This document shows positions 15,313 to 23,323 of a stretch of 64,000 bases of DNA, one piece after another. The stretch comes from Lachnospiraceae bacterium. GTDB taxonomy: Bacteria > Bacillota > Clostridia > Lachnospirales > Lachnospiraceae. Under the pieces are notes generated by a model. It was not told the origin of the DNA, ran no database searches, and worked only from the letters and a program-made list of their open reading frames with translations. Within the stretch, counting starts at the first letter, position 1. Each line of letters opens with the position of its first letter. A program made the position numbers and the translations under genes. Where the stretch lies: NCBI GenBank assembly GCA_009774175.1, contig VSNG01000021.1:1-64000 (forward strand). Direction: 5' to 3'.

Positions 15313-16149
15313 ATGGGCTATAAAATTGTGGTGGACAGTTGCTGTGAGCTGCCCGAAACCTATAAAAACGACAGCAGATTTCAAAGTGTGCCGCTTGGAT
15401 TAGAGGTGGGCGATTATGTTATTTCAGACGACGAAAGCTTTAACCAGAAGGAATTTCTGAAAAAGGTGGCGGATTATCCGTTTTGCCCCAAATCCTCCTG
15501 TCCATCTCCCGAGAAGTTTCTGGAGGCTTATCATGACGAGGCGGAAGAGATTTATGCGGTGACGCTGTCTTCCCATCTGAGCGGCAGCTATAACAGCGCG
15601 GAGCTTGCCAAAAACTTATATGCGGAAAAGTACGGTGAGAAAAAGATCCATGTGGTGGATTCCGAATCCGCCAGCTGCGGGGAGACGCAGCTTGTGGAAA
15701 AGATCATAGCCTGCAAGGAGGAAGGCCTTTCCTTTGAGGAGACGGTAAAACTGGTCGAGACTTTTAAGAGAGAAATGCGTACCTACTTTGTACTGGATAA
15801 TCTGGAAACGCTTCGCAAAAACGGGCGGCTTTCCGGGGTAAAAGCATTGGTGGCCTCCACTTTAAATATTAAACCGGTGATGGTGGGAAATTTGGGCGTG
15901 ATTGAACAAAAGGGGCAGGCTATCGGCATAAATAAAGCGCTTGCAAGAATGGCGGACTGCATCGTAAAAGACGTGGAAAATCCCAAGGAAAGAACTTTAA
16001 TGATCACCCACTGCAACTGTCCGGAACGGGCGGAATTTATGCGAAGCCTGATGGAAAAGAGAGCTTCTTTCCGGGAGGTTCTGATTATGGATACCGCCGG
16101 CGTCAGCAGCATGTATGCCAATGATGGCGGTGTGATTGTGACACTGTAG
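15313..16149 (+). CDS. DegV family fatty-acid binding protein
   Basis: DegV/FakB-type proteins bind a fatty acid and present it to the kinase FakA for phosphorylation. The 278-residue protein starts at ATG 15313 behind CGGAGG. It has the family motifs VVDSCCELP near the start, KSSCPSPEKFLEAY, the lipid-head-group loop VTLSSHLSGSYNSAE, and LDNLETLRKNGRLSG. It is the full family length. No fakA-like kinase gene is nearby. Confidence 0.93.
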   Translation: MGYKIVVDSCCELPETYKNDSRFQSVPLGLEVGDYVISDDESFNQKEFLKKVADYPFCPKSSCPSPEKFLEAYHDEAEEIYAVTLSSHLSGSYNSAELAKNLYAEKYGEKKIHVVDSESASCGETQLVEKIIACKEEGLSFEETVKLVETFKREMRTYFVLDNLETLRKNGRLSGVKALVASTLNIKPVMVGNLGVIEQKGQAIGINKALARMADCIVKDVENPKERTLMITHCNCPERAEFMRSLMEKRASFREVLIMDTAGVSSMYANDGGVIVTL

Positions 16150-16188
16150 TAAGTTTCATACAGGGAAAATGTAATGGCCAGAAGTTTG

Positions 16189-16214
16189 ACCGGGTGCGCT
16201 GCCGCCCGGTTTTT
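16189..16214 (+). terminator. Terminator after the DegV gene
   Basis: ACCGGG at 16189-16194 pairs with CCCGGT at 16205-16210, with some inner pairing, followed by TTTT. It ends at the stop codon of the opposing LytTR gene, so it may serve both strands. Confidence 0.6.
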
Positions 16215-16986
16215 ACGTTGGCTTTTTCTGCAATGCCTTTTTCAGGCGCGAAAGCTCTAACGGGGACACGTTGAAGCTCTTCCCGTCTTTCATGGTTAGT
16301 TTAAGAAGGGAAAGTCTGTCGATAAAAGTCACGTTGACAAAACAGTGCTCGGATACAGGCAGGAAATGCGTAAACATTGTAACCTGTGTGTAAAGATTGT
16401 GAATGGTGCTTAAAACGTCGAGGGAACGATTCTCAGTCAGAACAACATGGACATAATTGCCGTCCTTAATGGCATAGAGAATTTCGTCCTCATAGACGTA
16501 GAGAGTGTCTTTTTCGCCGCGCAGCTCTATGGTGGGAACGGTTTGAGATTTCAGATTCTGCGCGTGATCCAGCATTTCATCAAGTTCCTTTACCTTGATC
16601 GGTTTTTGCAGATAAAGGATCTGCTTTTGAAGCTGCCTGCGCAGAATATCATGGTTGGAGGTTTCGGAGACGTCTTCCGGCACCTTGGCGATGGCCGCCT
16701 CAATGACGGATGGATAGTCAATCGTAGAAATGCACAGTACGATGGGAGCTGTTACGCCGGCGTCGATCAGTTTTCTTGCAAGTTGAAAACCGTTGACAGG
16801 GCCGCTTGTCATGTCGATAAAAAAGGCGTCATAGAGCATGGGAGAGCGCATAACCGCTTCCACGTTTCCGTAGGAATCAATATAGAGCACGCCGGTGGTA
16901 TGAAGCCTCCTGTCAGAGGCGCGACCCAGAAGCCGCTCCATCTGTTTCCTGTCCGCAATATTATCGTCACAAACTGCAATGTGCAT
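16213..16986 (-). CDS. LytTR-type response regulator
   Basis: A 257-residue regulator starting at ATG 16986-16984 (MHIAVCDDNIADRKQ) behind GGAGG; an ATG at 17001 is less well placed. The receiver domain has the acidic pair CDD, a phospho-acceptor aspartate in DAFFIDMTSGPVNG and the lysine in LQKPIKV. The C-terminal 100 residues are a LytTR DNA-binding domain (IELRGEKDTLYVYEDEILYA, HFLPVSEHCFVNV, SPLELSRLKKAL). The usual LytS/AgrC-type kinase partner is not adjacent, so it is an orphan regulator here. Confidence 0.88.
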   Translation of the reverse strand: MHIAVCDDNIADRKQMERLLGRASDRRLHTTGVLYIDSYGNVEAVMRSPMLYDAFFIDMTSGPVNGFQLARKLIDAGVTAPIVLCISTIDYPSVIEAAIAKVPEDVSETSNHDILRRQLQKQILYLQKPIKVKELDEMLDHAQNLKSQTVPTIELRGEKDTLYVYEDEILYAIKDGNYVHVVLTENRSLDVLSTIHNLYTQVTMFTHFLPVSEHCFVNVTFIDRLSLLKLTMKDGKSFNVSPLELSRLKKALQKKPT

Positions 16987-17074
16987 AGGATTATCCTCCA
17001 CGCCTTCATTGTGCTCAAGATGAATGATATTCTCAAGACCTGGCGAATCAGGGTCAATGGAAATCGGTTACGTT

Positions 17075-17123
17075 GAGGATACAAAGCATCCTCGAGATTG
17101 AGCGAATTATGATTCGCTCAATC
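17075..17123 (-). other. Two tandem hairpins between DUF1294 and the LytTR gene
   Basis: A perfect 12-base stem with a 4-base loop (17096-17107 with 17112-17123) begins three bases after the DUF1294 stop in the minus direction. Right behind it is a 6-base stem, GAGGAT/ATCCTC (17075-17080 with 17088-17093). There is no T run, so simple termination is not certain. The element lies upstream of the LytTR gene and may be a processing or regulatory structure. Confidence 0.55.
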
Positions 17124-17125
17124 AG

Positions 17126-17419
17126 TTACCAAAAGTTCAGTTCAATCGGCGAAAAGACCACCGCCAGAATCAAAATAATCTGCAAAGCAAGAATCACCGG
17201 CATGCCATAAAGGAAATACCAGTGCCTTGTCTTATGGTGAAAAAGATGCATACCCGCGATGGAGCCGATGCTGCCGCCGATGATGGCCAGCACGAAGAGC
17301 GTGGATTCAGGGACACGAAAGGCCCGTTTGACGGCCCTTCGTTTGTCCACACCCATTACGATAAAGCTGATTACATTGACAGCAGCCACATACAGGATAA
17401 TAAAATCAAAAGAGTTCAT
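17126..17419 (-). CDS. DUF1294 small membrane protein
   Basis: A 97-residue protein with two or three membrane helices. The conserved DUF1294 core is GVDKRRAVKRAFRVPESTL followed by GGSIGSIAGMHLFHHKTRH. The role of the family is unknown. It follows argG on the same strand by five bases and so is probably co-transcribed with it. Confidence 0.88.
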   Translation of the reverse strand: MNSFDFIILYVAAVNVISFIVMGVDKRRAVKRAFRVPESTLFVLAIIGGSIGSIAGMHLFHHKTRHWYFLYGMPVILALQIILILAVVFSPIELNFW

Positions 17420-17424
17420 GGCCT

Positions 17425-18648
17425 TTAGAGCAGCTTTTCGCCCTGCTCCTGCATTTTCATGGCGCGTACCTTGCAGGATAAGCCGAAAAGATTGATGAAA
17501 CCTTCCGCATCGTGGTGATCATAGAGATCTCCTGTGGTGAAGGAGGCGATGCTTTCATTGTACAGTGTATAAGGGGAGGTAGTTCCCGCTTTGATAATGT
17601 TCCCCTTGTAAAGCTTAAATTTCACTTCACCGGTCACATACCGCTGTGTGGATTCGATGAACGCCTGCAGAGCCTCGCGAAGAGGTGTGAACCATTTGCC
17701 CTCATATACAACCTGTGCAAATTTATTGCCAAGATCAGCCTTGAGAGCGTAGGTGTCGCGGTCAAGGATCAGTTCTTCTAACTGCTGGTGCGCTTCGTAG
17801 AGAATGGTGCCGCCGGGGGTTTCATAAACGCCGCGGGACTTCATGCCAACCACGCGGTTTTCCACGATGTCCACAATGCCGATGCCGTGTTTGCCGCCGA
17901 GCTCATTCAGGGTGGTAATAATTTCGGAGACCTTCATCTTTTTGCCGTTGACGGAGGTGGGCACGCCTTTTTCAAAAGTCATGGTAACATACTCACCCTC
18001 TTCGGGAGCTTTCTCAGGCGTGGTGCCAAGCACCAACAGATGTTCATAGTTGGGCTCGTTGGCAGGATCCTCCAGCTCAAGGCCTTCGTGGCTGATATGC
18101 CACAGGTTGCGGTCGCGGCTGTAGCTGGAATCAGCGGAAAAGGGAAGATTAATGCCGTGCTGGCGGCAGTATTCGATCTCCTCCTCGCGGGAGTTTAACG
18201 TCCACTTTTCATTTCTCCATGCGGCAATGATCTTTAAGTCGGGAGCAAGCGCTTTGATGCCAAGCTCAAAACGGATCTGGTCGTTGCCTTTGCCGGTTGC
18301 GCCGTGGCAGATGGCGGTCGCGCCTTCCTTGCGGGCGATCTCCACTAACTTTTTCGCGATAACAGGTCTTGCCATGGAAGTGCCAAGCAGATATTTGTTT
18401 TCATATACCGCATGAGCCTGCACGCAGGGAACGATAAAGTCGTCGCAGAATTCATCGGTCAGATCTTCTATGTAGAGTTTAGATGCGCCGCTTGAGAGCG
18501 CTCTCTCCTCGAGGCCGTCAAGCTCTTCCGCCTGTCCGCAGTTGCCGCAGACGCAGATTACCTCGTAATCGAAATTTTCCTTTAACCAGGGGATGATCAC
18601 AGTGGTATCCAGTCCGCCTGAGTAAGCAAGAACTACTTTTTCTTTCAT
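17425..18648 (-). CDS. argG: Argininosuccinate synthase
   Basis: This enzyme joins citrulline and aspartate with ATP, the penultimate step of arginine synthesis. ATG 18648-18646 (MKEKVVLAYSGGLDTTV) is behind GGAGG, giving 407 residues, the usual length. The N-type PP-loop AYSGGLDTTV, CHGATGKGNDQIRFELG and the citrulline/aspartate-binding segment DSSYSRDRNLWHISHEG are present. The argH gene that often follows is absent; a DUF1294 gene follows instead. The arginine genes argJ, argB and argD are 13 kb away on the other strand, so the pathway is split. Confidence 0.96.
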   Translation of the reverse strand: MKEKVVLAYSGGLDTTVIIPWLKENFDYEVICVCGNCGQAEELDGLEERALSSGASKLYIEDLTDEFCDDFIVPCVQAHAVYENKYLLGTSMARPVIAKKLVEIARKEGATAICHGATGKGNDQIRFELGIKALAPDLKIIAAWRNEKWTLNSREEEIEYCRQHGINLPFSADSSYSRDRNLWHISHEGLELEDPANEPNYEHLLVLGTTPEKAPEEGEYVTMTFEKGVPTSVNGKKMKVSEIITTLNELGGKHGIGIVDIVENRVVGMKSRGVYETPGGTILYEAHQQLEELILDRDTYALKADLGNKFAQVVYEGKWFTPLREALQAFIESTQRYVTGEVKFKLYKGNIIKAGTTSPYTLYNESIASFTTGDLYDHHDAEGFINLFGLSCKVRAMKMQEQGEKLL

Positions 18649-18843
18649 AATTTCCTCCATTCCGAAGCATGGGCCCGGCAAACTGCTTTTCAGATAATTG
18701 CTTAAGCCGTATCTTCATTATGATGCGCACTGTTTATTATTGTCGTTTTAATCAGAATATCCGGCCCTGCCAGGTGCGCCCCGGAGCATGGCCTTCATAT
18801 TTCCTAATTCTACAACAAGAGCGGATAGAATGCAAGAGTCATT

Positions 18844-18886
18844 TTATGCATAATTTGCATGAATATAACTGAATTTTTGCATAAAT
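18844..18886 (-). promoter_or_regulatory. Candidate ArgR-binding region upstream of argG
   Basis: Within 43 bases there are a perfect palindrome TTATGCATAA (18844-18853), a TTTGCATGAAT (18854-18864) and GAATTTTTGCATAAAT (18871-18886). These TGCAT/GAAT half-sites resemble ArgR boxes and lie about 200 bases upstream of argG. Assignment to ArgR is inference; no arginine repressor gene is in the window. Confidence 0.35.
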
Positions 18887-18968
18887 CGAAAAAATGGTTG
18901 AATATTATGCGTGAGAGATGTATAGTTATTCGTATCTGACGCATTTGAAGAGGGATATGCGGGTAATG

Positions 18969-18997
18969 TTGTCAATGAGGGAAGGCCATGCTATATT
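18969..18997 (+). promoter_or_regulatory. Promoter of the acetyltransferase/P-loop kinase genes
   Basis: TTGTCA at 18969-18974 and TATATT at 18992-18997 with a 17-base spacer, an excellent vegetative promoter. Transcription would run into the gene at 19099 through a leader of about 95 bases. The remaining gap back to argG holds no gene that I can support. Confidence 0.7.
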
Positions 18998-19098
18998 ATT
19001 TTAGGGAGGATTTGCGGTAAGAGGGCTGAATGGCTTGAGAGAAGCAGCTTCGGCTGGTGACAGGGCGGATTTTTGTATGCAGACAGGGGATCGTAATC

Positions 19099-19608
19099 AT
19101 GATATTTGAGACAGACAGGCTTTATCTTAGAAAAATGAATCAGGATGATTACGGCGCGCTTTGTAAAATATTGCAGGATGAGGAGACCATGTATGCCTAT
19201 GAAGGGGCGTTCAGTGATGAGGAAGCGCAGGCGTGGCTGGAGAGACAGCTTTCCCGTTATCGAAAATGGGGCTTTGGCTTGTGGGCGGTGATCCTGAAAG
19301 AAACCGGGGAAATGATCGGACAGTGCGGCCTCACCATGCAGCCGTGGAAGGATGAGGAAGTGTTGGAAATCGGCTATCTGTTTCGGCGGCAGTACTGGCA
19401 CAGAGGCTATGCTGCGGAGGCAGCCAGAGCGTGCAGAAACTATGCGTTTGATGTTCTGGGGGCGGAAGAAGTCTGTTCCATCATCAGAGATACGAACACG
19501 GCGTCTCAGAATGTGGCCGTCAGAAACGGTATGACGGTGGCGGATCATTGGGTGAAACATTACCGGGGCGTGGACATGCCCCATGACCGCTATGTGGTGA
19601 AGCGCTGA
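19099..19608 (+). CDS. GNAT family N-acetyltransferase (RimJ-like)
   Basis: A 169-residue acetyltransferase starting at ATG 19099 (MIFETDRLYLRKMNQDD). The opening ETDRLYLR is typical of the RimJ/RimL-type subgroup that acetylates protein N-termini or small amines. The acetyl-CoA loop is seen in YLFRRQYWHRGYAAEAARAC, and NTASQNVAVRNGM is the usual C-terminal motif. The substrate cannot be told. The next gene follows after 40 bases. Confidence 0.88.
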   Translation: MIFETDRLYLRKMNQDDYGALCKILQDEETMYAYEGAFSDEEAQAWLERQLSRYRKWGFGLWAVILKETGEMIGQCGLTMQPWKDEEVLEIGYLFRRQYWHRGYAAEAARACRNYAFDVLGAEEVCSIIRDTNTASQNVAVRNGMTVADHWVKHYRGVDMPHDRYVVKR

Positions 19609-19648
19609 ACGGTTATGCCGGACAGAAGGGATATATAGGGAAACAAGG

Positions 19649-20176
19649 ATGTTAAAGGCAATGATAATCGGCAGCCCCGGCGCGGGGAAAAGCACCTTTG
19701 CGAGGAAGCTGCGGGACGCGACAAGCATTCCGCTTTATTATCTGGATATGCTGTGGCATAAGCCTGACAGGACTACTATTTCCAGAGAAGAGTTTGACAG
19801 GCAGCTGCTGGCGATCGTCAAAAAGGACAGATGGATTATAGACGGAAATTATCAGCGCACGTTGGAAATACGCCTGAAAGAATGCGATACCGTATTTTTG
19901 CTGGATTTTCCGTTGGAAGTATGCCTTGCGGGCGCGAGAGCCCGCATTGGGGAGAAACGGGAGGACCTGCCGTGGACGGAGCCGGAAATGGATCGGGAAT
20001 TTGAGCAGTGGATCATTGATTTTCCAAAAACGCAGCTGCCGGAGATTTACCGACTGATAAAGGAGTATAAAAAGGAGAAGAATATTATCATTCTTAAATC
20101 GAGAAAGGAAGCGGATGATTATTTGAGTCGCTTTCCTATGGAAAGTTCGGTAAAGCTGGGAGAAACAGATTGTTGA
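19649..20176 (+). CDS. P-loop nucleoside/adenylate kinase-like protein
   Basis: A 175-residue protein of the topology-modulation/adenylate-kinase-like group. It has a Walker A motif (IIGSPGAGKSTFARKL), the conserved YYLDMLWHKPDRT segment and DRWIIDGNYQRTL. The phosphate acceptor is unknown. It is probably in one transcript with the preceding acetyltransferase. Confidence 0.82.
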   Translation: MLKAMIIGSPGAGKSTFARKLRDATSIPLYYLDMLWHKPDRTTISREEFDRQLLAIVKKDRWIIDGNYQRTLEIRLKECDTVFLLDFPLEVCLAGARARIGEKREDLPWTEPEMDREFEQWIIDFPKTQLPEIYRLIKEYKKEKNIIILKSRKEADDYLSRFPMESSVKLGETDC

Positions 20177-20200
20177 GGATGCCTGCAGGAGGAGAAGGCT

Positions 20201-20621
20201 ATGAAGCTGATGAATGAAAACATAGATAACGGAACGCCCTTTGATTTGGGGGAAGCCTTCTGGTTTTATATATGTCGTGGCTGCCTTTTGAAGATAAAAT
20301 TGCGGGAGCCAGTGAAAAACTGGTTTTAAAATATAATCCGAATTGGAGCGGAGCAGGAGAGACCCTTCGGCCGGTGGATATCCCTGATTGATACAGGGAA
20401 AAATTTGAGCCTGTGTATCACGAGGAATTTCTTCTGAATGTGCCGTTTACCAGAGAGAGCTGGAATGGAAGGATGAAGGCCTGCCGCGGCGTGGGCGCTT
20501 CCCTTTCGGAAAAGGGATTAGACGGTGGGAAGAGGAGCATAAAAGGTTTCTCTCGCAGAATGCGCCGGAAGAATTTGATATTTTACATTATGGCGCGATT
20601 GCACAGCTTCGCAGGAATTAG
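20201..20621 (+). pseudogene. Class I SAM-dependent methyltransferase, decayed
   Basis: An ATG at 20201 behind GGAGGAGAAGG opens a frame (MKLMNENIDNGTPFDLG) that resembles a methyltransferase N-terminus but soon leaves the family sequence. Downstream, pieces in different frames give WLPFEDKIAGASEKLVLKYN, a stop after IPD, then VPFTRESWNGRMKACRGVGA and finally FLSQNAPEEFDILHYGAIAQ. These are consecutive C-terminal blocks of one methyltransferase family. The gene therefore has a large internal deletion, at least one in-frame stop (near 20390) and a frameshift near 20520. Confidence 0.78.
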
Positions 20622-20678
20622 GGGAGTTGACGGCTCGGGTAGGTATGGGGTAAGCGCGTAATGCATTGGGGTATATGT

Positions 20679-21134
20679 ATGAAGTATGAAATAATACGGC
20701 TGGCGGATCGACCGACAAGAAAGCATCAGGCAGCCCGGTGGTTTCACGAAAAATGGAATATTCCTTTAGCGGCGTATCTGGAAAGTATGGAAGAGAGTCT
20801 TACGGGGAAAAAAGCGGTTCCGCAATGGTATGTGGCGGTGAAGGATGATATGGTTATAGGTGGTCTGGGAGTAATTGAGAATGATTTTCATGACAGAAAA
20901 GATCTTACTCCAAACGTCTGTGCAGTTTATACGGAAGAGGCATGGCGCAGTAGGGGCGTTGCTGGGGCACTGTTAAATCATGTATGCGCTGATATGAAAA
21001 ATAGGGGGATTAACACGTTGTATCTCCTGACAGACCATGATTCGTTTTATGAACGTTACGGCTGGCAATTTTTCTGTATGGCACAGGGGGAAGGGGAATC
21101 GGAGATGTCGAGAATGTACGTGCATAGAACGTGA
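20679..21134 (+). CDS. GNAT family N-acetyltransferase
   Basis: A 151-residue acetyltransferase starting MKYEIIRLADRPTRK at ATG 20679 (ATG 20661 is possible). The acetyl-CoA-binding part is VCAVYTEEAWRSRGVAGALL, and YLLTDHDSFYERYGWQFF is a typical C-terminal block of this fold. It lacks an identifiable partner or substrate. It lies between two decayed genes. Confidence 0.85.
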   Translation: MKYEIIRLADRPTRKHQAARWFHEKWNIPLAAYLESMEESLTGKKAVPQWYVAVKDDMVIGGLGVIENDFHDRKDLTPNVCAVYTEEAWRSRGVAGALLNHVCADMKNRGINTLYLLTDHDSFYERYGWQFFCMAQGEGESEMSRMYVHRT

Positions 21135-21279
21135 CGGTTTTGCTTTCCGCTTTTGCCGCGCCTGTTGAAAATCAGCTTTTTTCAGGGGCTATCACATAAG
21201 CATTCTGTTTCATTGTATCTGTGACCTGTTTTCTACGGTTAGTTGTATATGGGCGGTTTTAGGGTAAAGGAGCTTTGAT

Positions 21280-21420
21280 ATGATTCGCTATGCCAATGAG
21301 GAAGATTTTTTGATGGTAAGAAAATATGATAAGCATATCCGTGAGACAGAATTAGTAGCTGCCGTAAAGGCAAAATGCCGGGGGAACCGTTGGAAATTAT
21401 TATGAGGAAGGATTTCTAAG
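21280..21420 (+). pseudogene. N-terminal remnant of another GNAT-type gene
   Basis: ATG 21280, behind AAAGGAG, starts MIRYANEEDFLMVRKYDKHI, a typical N-terminus of small acetyltransferases. The frame ends after 41 codons at 21403-21405, and a neighbouring frame carries on for a few codons (EIIMRKDF) to a stop. The core of the gene is gone. Confidence 0.5.
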
Positions 21421-21450
21421 CAGTAATCATATGAAATGAGGAGGAAAAAG

Positions 21451-21939
21451 ATGGAAAGAAGAGACAAGGTGAATTACTATCTGGATCTGGCAAAGATGGT
21501 GTCACAGCGTTCCACCTGCCTGCGCAGGCATTACGGCGCGGTGATTGTGAAAAACGACGAGGTGATTGCTACGGGCTATGTGGGCGCGCCGCGGGGGAGA
21601 AAGAACTGCACCGACGTGGGGGAGTGTATTCGGCAGAAGCTGGCGGTTCCCCGGGGGGAGCGCTATGAACTGTGTCGCAGCGTTCATGCGGAGACCAATG
21701 CGATTATCAGCGCGTCCAGAGACAAAATGATCGGCAGTTCCATGTATCTGACCGGAGTGGAGGCGGAAACCGGGGAGTATGTGAAAAATTCATGCAGCTG
21801 CTCCATGTGTAAGCGGCAGATCATTAATGCGGGAATTGAAACCGTGTATGTCCGCGATACGGAGGATGAATACCGGGTGATTCCCGTACAGAGCTGGATT
21901 GACGAGGACGAGTCGTTGGAGGGAGCATTTGGATACTAG
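21451..21939 (+). CDS. Deoxycytidylate (dCMP) deaminase / ComEB-like
   Basis: Zinc-dependent dCMP deaminase supplies dUMP for thymidylate synthesis. ATG 21451 (MERRDKVNYYLDLAKMV) is set by GAGGAGG at 21438-21444, giving 162 residues. The zinc motifs are HAETNAI, with the catalytic glutamate, and the two cysteines in SCSCSMCKRQI; the usual PC pair is written as CSCSMC here. In Bacillus the homologue ComEB lies in the competence cluster; here comEA and comEC homologues are 16-20 kb away. Confidence 0.88.
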   Translation: MERRDKVNYYLDLAKMVSQRSTCLRRHYGAVIVKNDEVIATGYVGAPRGRKNCTDVGECIRQKLAVPRGERYELCRSVHAETNAIISASRDKMIGSSMYLTGVEAETGEYVKNSCSCSMCKRQIINAGIETVYVRDTEDEYRVIPVQSWIDEDESLEGAFGY

Positions 21940-21942
21940 AAG

Positions 21943-22020
21943 GTTTACATAATATTAATTCTTCGCGCAAACATCGGCTTTCATAAACCGAAAGAGAGAC
22001 GTTTTAATAAGTTTACATAA
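21943..22020 (+). repeat. Pair of GTTTACATAA direct repeats framing one intergenic gap
   Basis: GTTTACATAA occurs at 21943-21952, three bases after the dCMP deaminase stop, and again at 22011-22020, 27 bases ahead of the next start. The same decamer recurs at other gene boundaries in the window. Confidence 0.6.
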
Positions 22021-22047
22021 TGCAGATTAGAGAAAAGGAATCAGAAA

Positions 22048-22608
22048 ATGGAAGAACGCGAGATGGCGAGAATGCCGGTTGACATAAAACCCTCACCCAA
22101 AGGGAGACTTTTAAAAGAAATGGCGGTGTATGAGCTGCTTGATAAATTGGAGATACCGTATCTGCGGGTAGATCATAAGGCCGCGGCTACCGTGGATGAC
22201 TGCCACGATGTGGATGAGGCGCTGGGGCTGCACATCTGTAAGAACCTGTTTTTGTGCAACAGACAGAAAACGGACTTTTATCTTTTGATGATGCCGGGAT
22301 TGAAAAAGTTTAAGACAAAAGAGCTGTCTTCCCAACTGGGTGTGTCCAGACTTTCCTTTGCAGAGGCGGAGTACATGGAGGAATTTCTGGATATTACACC
22401 GGGCTCTGTGAGTGTGATGGGTCTGATGAATGACCGGGATCACCGGGTACGTCTGCTGATTGACAGAGAGCTTTTGCAGGATGAGTTTGTGGGATGCCAT
22501 CCTTGTGTGAACACATCCAGCTTGAAGATTCGAATGAAAGATATTCTGGAGAAATTTCTGCCCTGTGTGGAGCACGAATACACAGCGGTGGATCTGGTGG
22601 GAGAATAG
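22048..22608 (+). CDS. YbaK/ProX-type aminoacyl-tRNA deacylase
   Basis: Members of this family hydrolyse mischarged tRNA, most often Ala-tRNA(Pro). The 186-residue protein starts at ATG 22048 behind AAAGGA. It has LLDKLEIPYLRVDHKAAATV, the ICKNLFLCNRQKTDFYLLMM core, and the C-terminal VGCHPCVNTSSLKIRMKDIL with the conserved HP and N. It reads as a free-standing ProX/ProXp-ala type deacylase, separate from prolyl-tRNA synthetase. GTTTACATAA motifs lie both before and directly after the gene. Confidence 0.85.
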   Translation: MEEREMARMPVDIKPSPKGRLLKEMAVYELLDKLEIPYLRVDHKAAATVDDCHDVDEALGLHICKNLFLCNRQKTDFYLLMMPGLKKFKTKELSSQLGVSRLSFAEAEYMEEFLDITPGSVSVMGLMNDRDHRVRLLIDRELLQDEFVGCHPCVNTSSLKIRMKDILEKFLPCVEHEYTAVDLVGE

Positions 22609-22694
22609 TTTACATAATTTTTTGTCATGCTTTCAATAACAGGAAGGCAAAGAGATGTCCGGGCGGGAGAAAAAAATTGATGAAGTTAACATAA
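22608..22694 (+). repeat. GTTTACATAA and one-mismatch partner after the deacylase gene
   Basis: A perfect GTTTACATAA at 22608-22617 begins at the last base of the stop codon. A one-mismatch copy, GTTAACATAA, lies at 22685-22694 near the next gene. The arrangement matches the pair at 21943/22011. Confidence 0.5.
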
Positions 22695-22757
22695 CACGGG
22701 ACTGAGCGGGAAGAGAAAAGAGAAGGGTGTGAAAAGCGCCTGGAAATGAGGAAAAAT

Positions 22758-23201
22758 ATGATACGCAAAATGACAGTAGAGGATTACGACGGCGTGAGGG
22801 CGCTGTGGATGACGATCAGGGGCTTTGCCATAAGGAGTCTGGATGATTCCAGAGAGGGTGTAGCGCGTTTTCTGGAGAGAAATCCTGCGACCAGCGTGGT
22901 GGCAGTGGAGGAGGGCAGGATTGTGGGAGCGATTCTCTGCGGACATGACGGCAGAAGGGGATGTCTGTATCATGTGTGCGTGGCGGAGGAATACCGCATG
23001 CGGGGAATCGGAAAGGCCATGGTGGTATTTTGCATGGAGGCGCTGAGAGCGGAGCATATCAATAAAGTATCGTTGATTGCCTTTACAAAAAACGATATCG
23101 GCAATGCCTTCTGGAAACAGATCGGCTGGACCAAACGGGAGGATTTGAATTATTATGACTTTACGTTGAACGAGGCTAATATTACGGCGTTTAACGGGTA
23201 G
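22758..23201 (+). CDS. GNAT family N-acetyltransferase
   Basis: A 147-residue acetyltransferase starting MIRKMTVEDYDGVRALW at ATG 22758 (ATG 22746 would add four residues). The acetyl-CoA motif is LYHVCVAEEYRMRGIGKAMV and the C-terminal part is AFTKNDIGNAFWKQIGW. The layout is like the RimI/YpeA-type small acetyltransferases. The substrate is not known. Confidence 0.87.
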   Translation: MIRKMTVEDYDGVRALWMTIRGFAIRSLDDSREGVARFLERNPATSVVAVEEGRIVGAILCGHDGRRGCLYHVCVAEEYRMRGIGKAMVVFCMEALRAEHINKVSLIAFTKNDIGNAFWKQIGWTKREDLNYYDFTLNEANITAFNG

Positions 23202-23216
23202 ATAAGCTTACAGTCA

Positions 23217-23256
23217 AATACCCCGCCGCAGGCAACGGGGTATCAAGCTTGAAGCA
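23217..23256 (+). repeat. REP-like palindromic element with two alternative stems
   Basis: ATACCCCG (23218-23225) can pair with CGGGGTAT (23236-23243). Alternatively AATACCCCGCC (23217-23227) can pair over 11 bases with GGCGGGGTATT (23246-23256). Both cannot form together. It lies between the acetyltransferase and the Bce-type regulator and may be a dispersed intergenic repeat or a terminator; there is no T run. Confidence 0.5.
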
Positions 23257-23323
23257 CCCCAAGGGGGCGGGGTATTCGCTATATCTGGCCGGGACAGATT
23301 TTTCAGACGGAGAGCGGAAGATT

